From: Bernardetia sp. ABR2-2B
Lineage (GTDB): Bacteria > Bacteroidota > Bacteroidia > Cytophagales > Bernardetiaceae
NCBI RefSeq assembly: GCF_037126435.1
Contig: NZ_CP147020.1
Location: 3,011,001 to 3,075,000 of the forward strand
Length of the DNA: 64,000 nucleotides
Direction of reading: 5' to 3'
Below the pieces are notes generated by a model. The model was not told the DNA's origin, did no database searches, and saw only the letters and a list, made by a program, of their open reading frames with translations. Below are positions 62,296 through 64,000 of the stretch, piece by piece. Both the position numbers and the translations under genes were made by a program. The stretch's first letter is position 1; each line of letters starts with the position of its first letter.

Positions 62296-62958
62296 TTAAA
62301 CAGAACTTTTCATTGCTTCAAAACGTCTTTCTAATTCTGTCAAATCTACAAAACCTCTAGCAAATAAATAAAATTCTTCTCCTTTTTGGATAATAAGAGT
62401 CGGAAAACCATTTACACCAAAATCTTGCGATAACTGAAAATCCTTTTGAGCCAGTTTTTCATAGTCTGGATTATTCATTTTCTCTACAAAGTCATTGTTA
62501 TTCAAACCATATTTTGTAGCTAGTTTGCCATATTTTGAATAGTCTTTTGGAACAATTCCATCAAAATAAATAAGACTTTGAAGGTCTTCTGCAAAATAAA
62601 GAACTTTTTCATTCTTTTCTCCTGCTAGTTTTGGATTTTCTTGAGCTTCTTTTTTGAAAACAGATAAAGCAATCGAAGGAGGAATAGAAGTAAAAATAGC
62701 ACTTCCTTCTTCCAAAATATCCTGTAAGAATGTTTCACCAAATTTTACGCCTGTTCGGTTCTCTACATCTTTATAAGCATTCTTGATATAGGGAGCAACT
62801 TCTCCAATCGCTCCAATTCGGTCTCCTGTAATCATTCCACCAGAGATAACATCAATAGTTTCAAAGTCATTTTTATGGTTTTTATAAAAATCACGCATTG
62901 CAGGAGCAAAACCATAACACCAGCCACAAAGGGCATCATAAATATATATTAGTTTCAT
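62296..62958 (-). CDS. DsbA-family (FrnE-like) thioredoxin-fold protein
   Basis: 220 residues, no signal peptide, so cytoplasmic. The active site is CGWC (residues 11-14) in IYIYDALCGWCYGFAPAM, right at the first strand as in FrnE/DsbA-like proteins. The helical insert domain lies at about 60-160, and the cis-Pro loop is in GVNGFPTLIIQKG (near 187-199). FrnE-like proteins are linked to redox stress tolerance and disulfide chemistry. Substrate unknown; it stands alone after cinA, with a hairpin element between them. Confidence 0.85.
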   Translation of the reverse strand: MKLIYIYDALCGWCYGFAPAMRDFYKNHKNDFETIDVISGGMITGDRIGAIGEVAPYIKNAYKDVENRTGVKFGETFLQDILEEGSAIFTSIPPSIALSVFKKEAQENPKLAGEKNEKVLYFAEDLQSLIYFDGIVPKDYSKYGKLATKYGLNNNDFVEKMNNPDYEKLAQKDFQLSQDFGVNGFPTLIIQKGEEFYLFARGFVDLTELERRFEAMKSSV

Positions 62959-63177
62959 AGCTTTTATAAAGATAGAAGTGAAGAAAAATGTTTTGAAAGT
63001 AAAGAACGAGAATAAAAAATAGAGTTTGAATTATACAGTATTATCCCTTACAACATAATTGACTAACAAATGCTCATATAGTTTAAGATTGTGTTATATT
63101 TGATAGAAAAGTTATCGTCAAGAATAAAGCTTTTTGTAATAGAAACATTTTACCGTTTTTATAAGACATCTTCTTAA

Positions 63178-63852
63178 ATGACTTTAAAATTAGAAAAAAA
63201 CATTTACTCAAACTCAATGATTCAAGAAGCAAAAACACAACTTTCCAAAGATCCCCTCTTTATTCCTATACTAGAGAGTGTAGAGATAAATACATTTGAA
63301 GATTTAAAAAATGAAGACACAAACAGTGAAGTAAGTATTATGAGTGCGCTTATAAAAGCAATCATTTCTCAACAACTTTCCGTAAAAGCTGCTGATACTA
63401 TTTATAAACGTTTTTTGCATTTATTCGCAAGTGTTTCTCCTAACGCCAAAATATTGTTAGAGACAGATAACGAAACTTTGAAGTCTGCTGGACTCTCAAA
63501 ACAGAAAATAACATATATAAAGGAGGTAGCTTTATTTTCTCAAAAGAATGATATTTCAATAGATTTCATAATGCAAAAAAACAATGAAGAAGTAATAGGT
63601 TATCTAACACAAATAAAAGGCGTAGGAAGATGGACAGTCGAAATGTTACTTATGTTTACTCTGTGGCGACCAGATGTCTTTCCACTAGCTGACTTAGGAA
63701 TACAACAAGCGATGCAAAAGTTATTAAAAACAGAAGAAAAAGGAAAACAGCTTCAATTACTTATGCAAAATCATTCAGAAAAATGGAAGCCTTATAGAAC
63801 AATTGCTTCTATGTATTTATGGAAATGGAAGGATAATATCCTTTTTAAATAA
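63178..63852 (+). CDS. DNA-3-methyladenine glycosylase II (AlkA-like, HhH-GPD)
   Basis: 224 residues. Helix-hairpin-helix motif LTQIKGVGRWTVEMLLMF (near 143-160) followed by the catalytic Asp in FPLADLGIQQAM (near 174). SALIKAIISQQLSVKAADTI (near 57-76) is the family's entry helix. The enzyme removes alkylated bases from DNA in base excision repair. It lacks the N-terminal Ada-like and TBP-like domains of E. coli AlkA, as do many short homologues. No iron-sulfur Cys cluster, which excludes endonuclease III and MutY. Only about 150 bases of AT-rich sequence follow. Confidence 0.92.
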   Translation: MTLKLEKNIYSNSMIQEAKTQLSKDPLFIPILESVEINTFEDLKNEDTNSEVSIMSALIKAIISQQLSVKAADTIYKRFLHLFASVSPNAKILLETDNETLKSAGLSKQKITYIKEVALFSQKNDISIDFIMQKNNEEVIGYLTQIKGVGRWTVEMLLMFTLWRPDVFPLADLGIQQAMQKLLKTEEKGKQLQLLMQNHSEKWKPYRTIASMYLWKWKDNILFK

Positions 63853-64000
63853 TTATCAAAGCAAAATATAAGTTTGATTATTTATACAGATTAATCATAA
63901 CCCATTGATTATCAATAACTTGTTTACAGTAAGATTTTCTCTAACAACAATTTTCAGAAAAAAGTTCAAAAATAGCATAGTATTAGTTTGCAAGACTAAA

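Overview
The window looks like the chromosome of a low-GC Bacteroidota bacterium, most likely a member of the Cytophagales. The evidence is high AT content, promoters of the Bacteroidota form (TTTG or TTG, about 20 bases, then TAnnTTTG), no clear Shine-Dalgarno sites, the clade-typical cluster rpmB-rpmG-DUF4295-ftsY, and many lipoproteins with an [S/T]SC-type lipobox. The genus is not proven by the sequence.

Layout. 1-4 kb: a cut-off ABC ATPase, a rhodanese and three exported proteins, all on the minus strand. 4.2-5.6 kb: glutamate dehydrogenase. 5.76-6.48 kb: an intergenic stretch with eleven exact DnaA boxes (TTATNCACA), the best candidate for the chromosomal origin. 6.6-12.7 kb: small exported or membrane proteins, an ankyrin protein and class I ribonucleotide reductase alpha. 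12.8-17.3 kb: an RND efflux pump with its membrane fusion protein. 17.5 kb: tRNA-Val. 17.8-28.8 kb: eight same-strand genes that I read as one multi-component system: a von Willebrand A-like lipoprotein, membrane proteins, an FtsZ/tubulin-like GTPase, a giant protein with an actin/Hsp70-type ATPase, and two proteins sharing a C-terminal domain. 28.7-38.2 kb: coaE, DUF4231 and DUF3124 proteins, a Kef-type antiporter, the ribosomal-protein/ftsY cluster, an RluA-type enzyme and a PhoB/PhoR-like pair.

38.42-52.96 kb is an integrated mobile element of about 14.5 kb in the 3' end of the initiator tRNA-fMet gene, bounded by a 17-bp direct repeat. It carries a tyrosine integrase next to the tRNA, a divergent repressor/Cro-like switch, an SF3-type helicase and a RepB-like primase separated by an array of inverted repeats, a membrane protein with a zinc-finger-like tail, a second repeat region, and a type I restriction-modification operon with its own small regulator. 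I see no relaxase, conjugation or virion genes. It resembles a satellite or integrative replicon that brings defence. The element separated the tRNA from its old terminator and supplies a new one.

53.2-64 kb returns to core genes: era, a TPR lipoprotein, DUF4199, nuoM, a SiaC-like (DUF1987) protein, a fatty acid hydroxylase family protein, cinA, a DsbA/FrnE-like protein and an AlkA-type glycosylase. Across the window intergenic gaps hold two kinds of dispersed repeats: paired-hairpin palindromes, and an AT-rich element built on AATTACGAATT.
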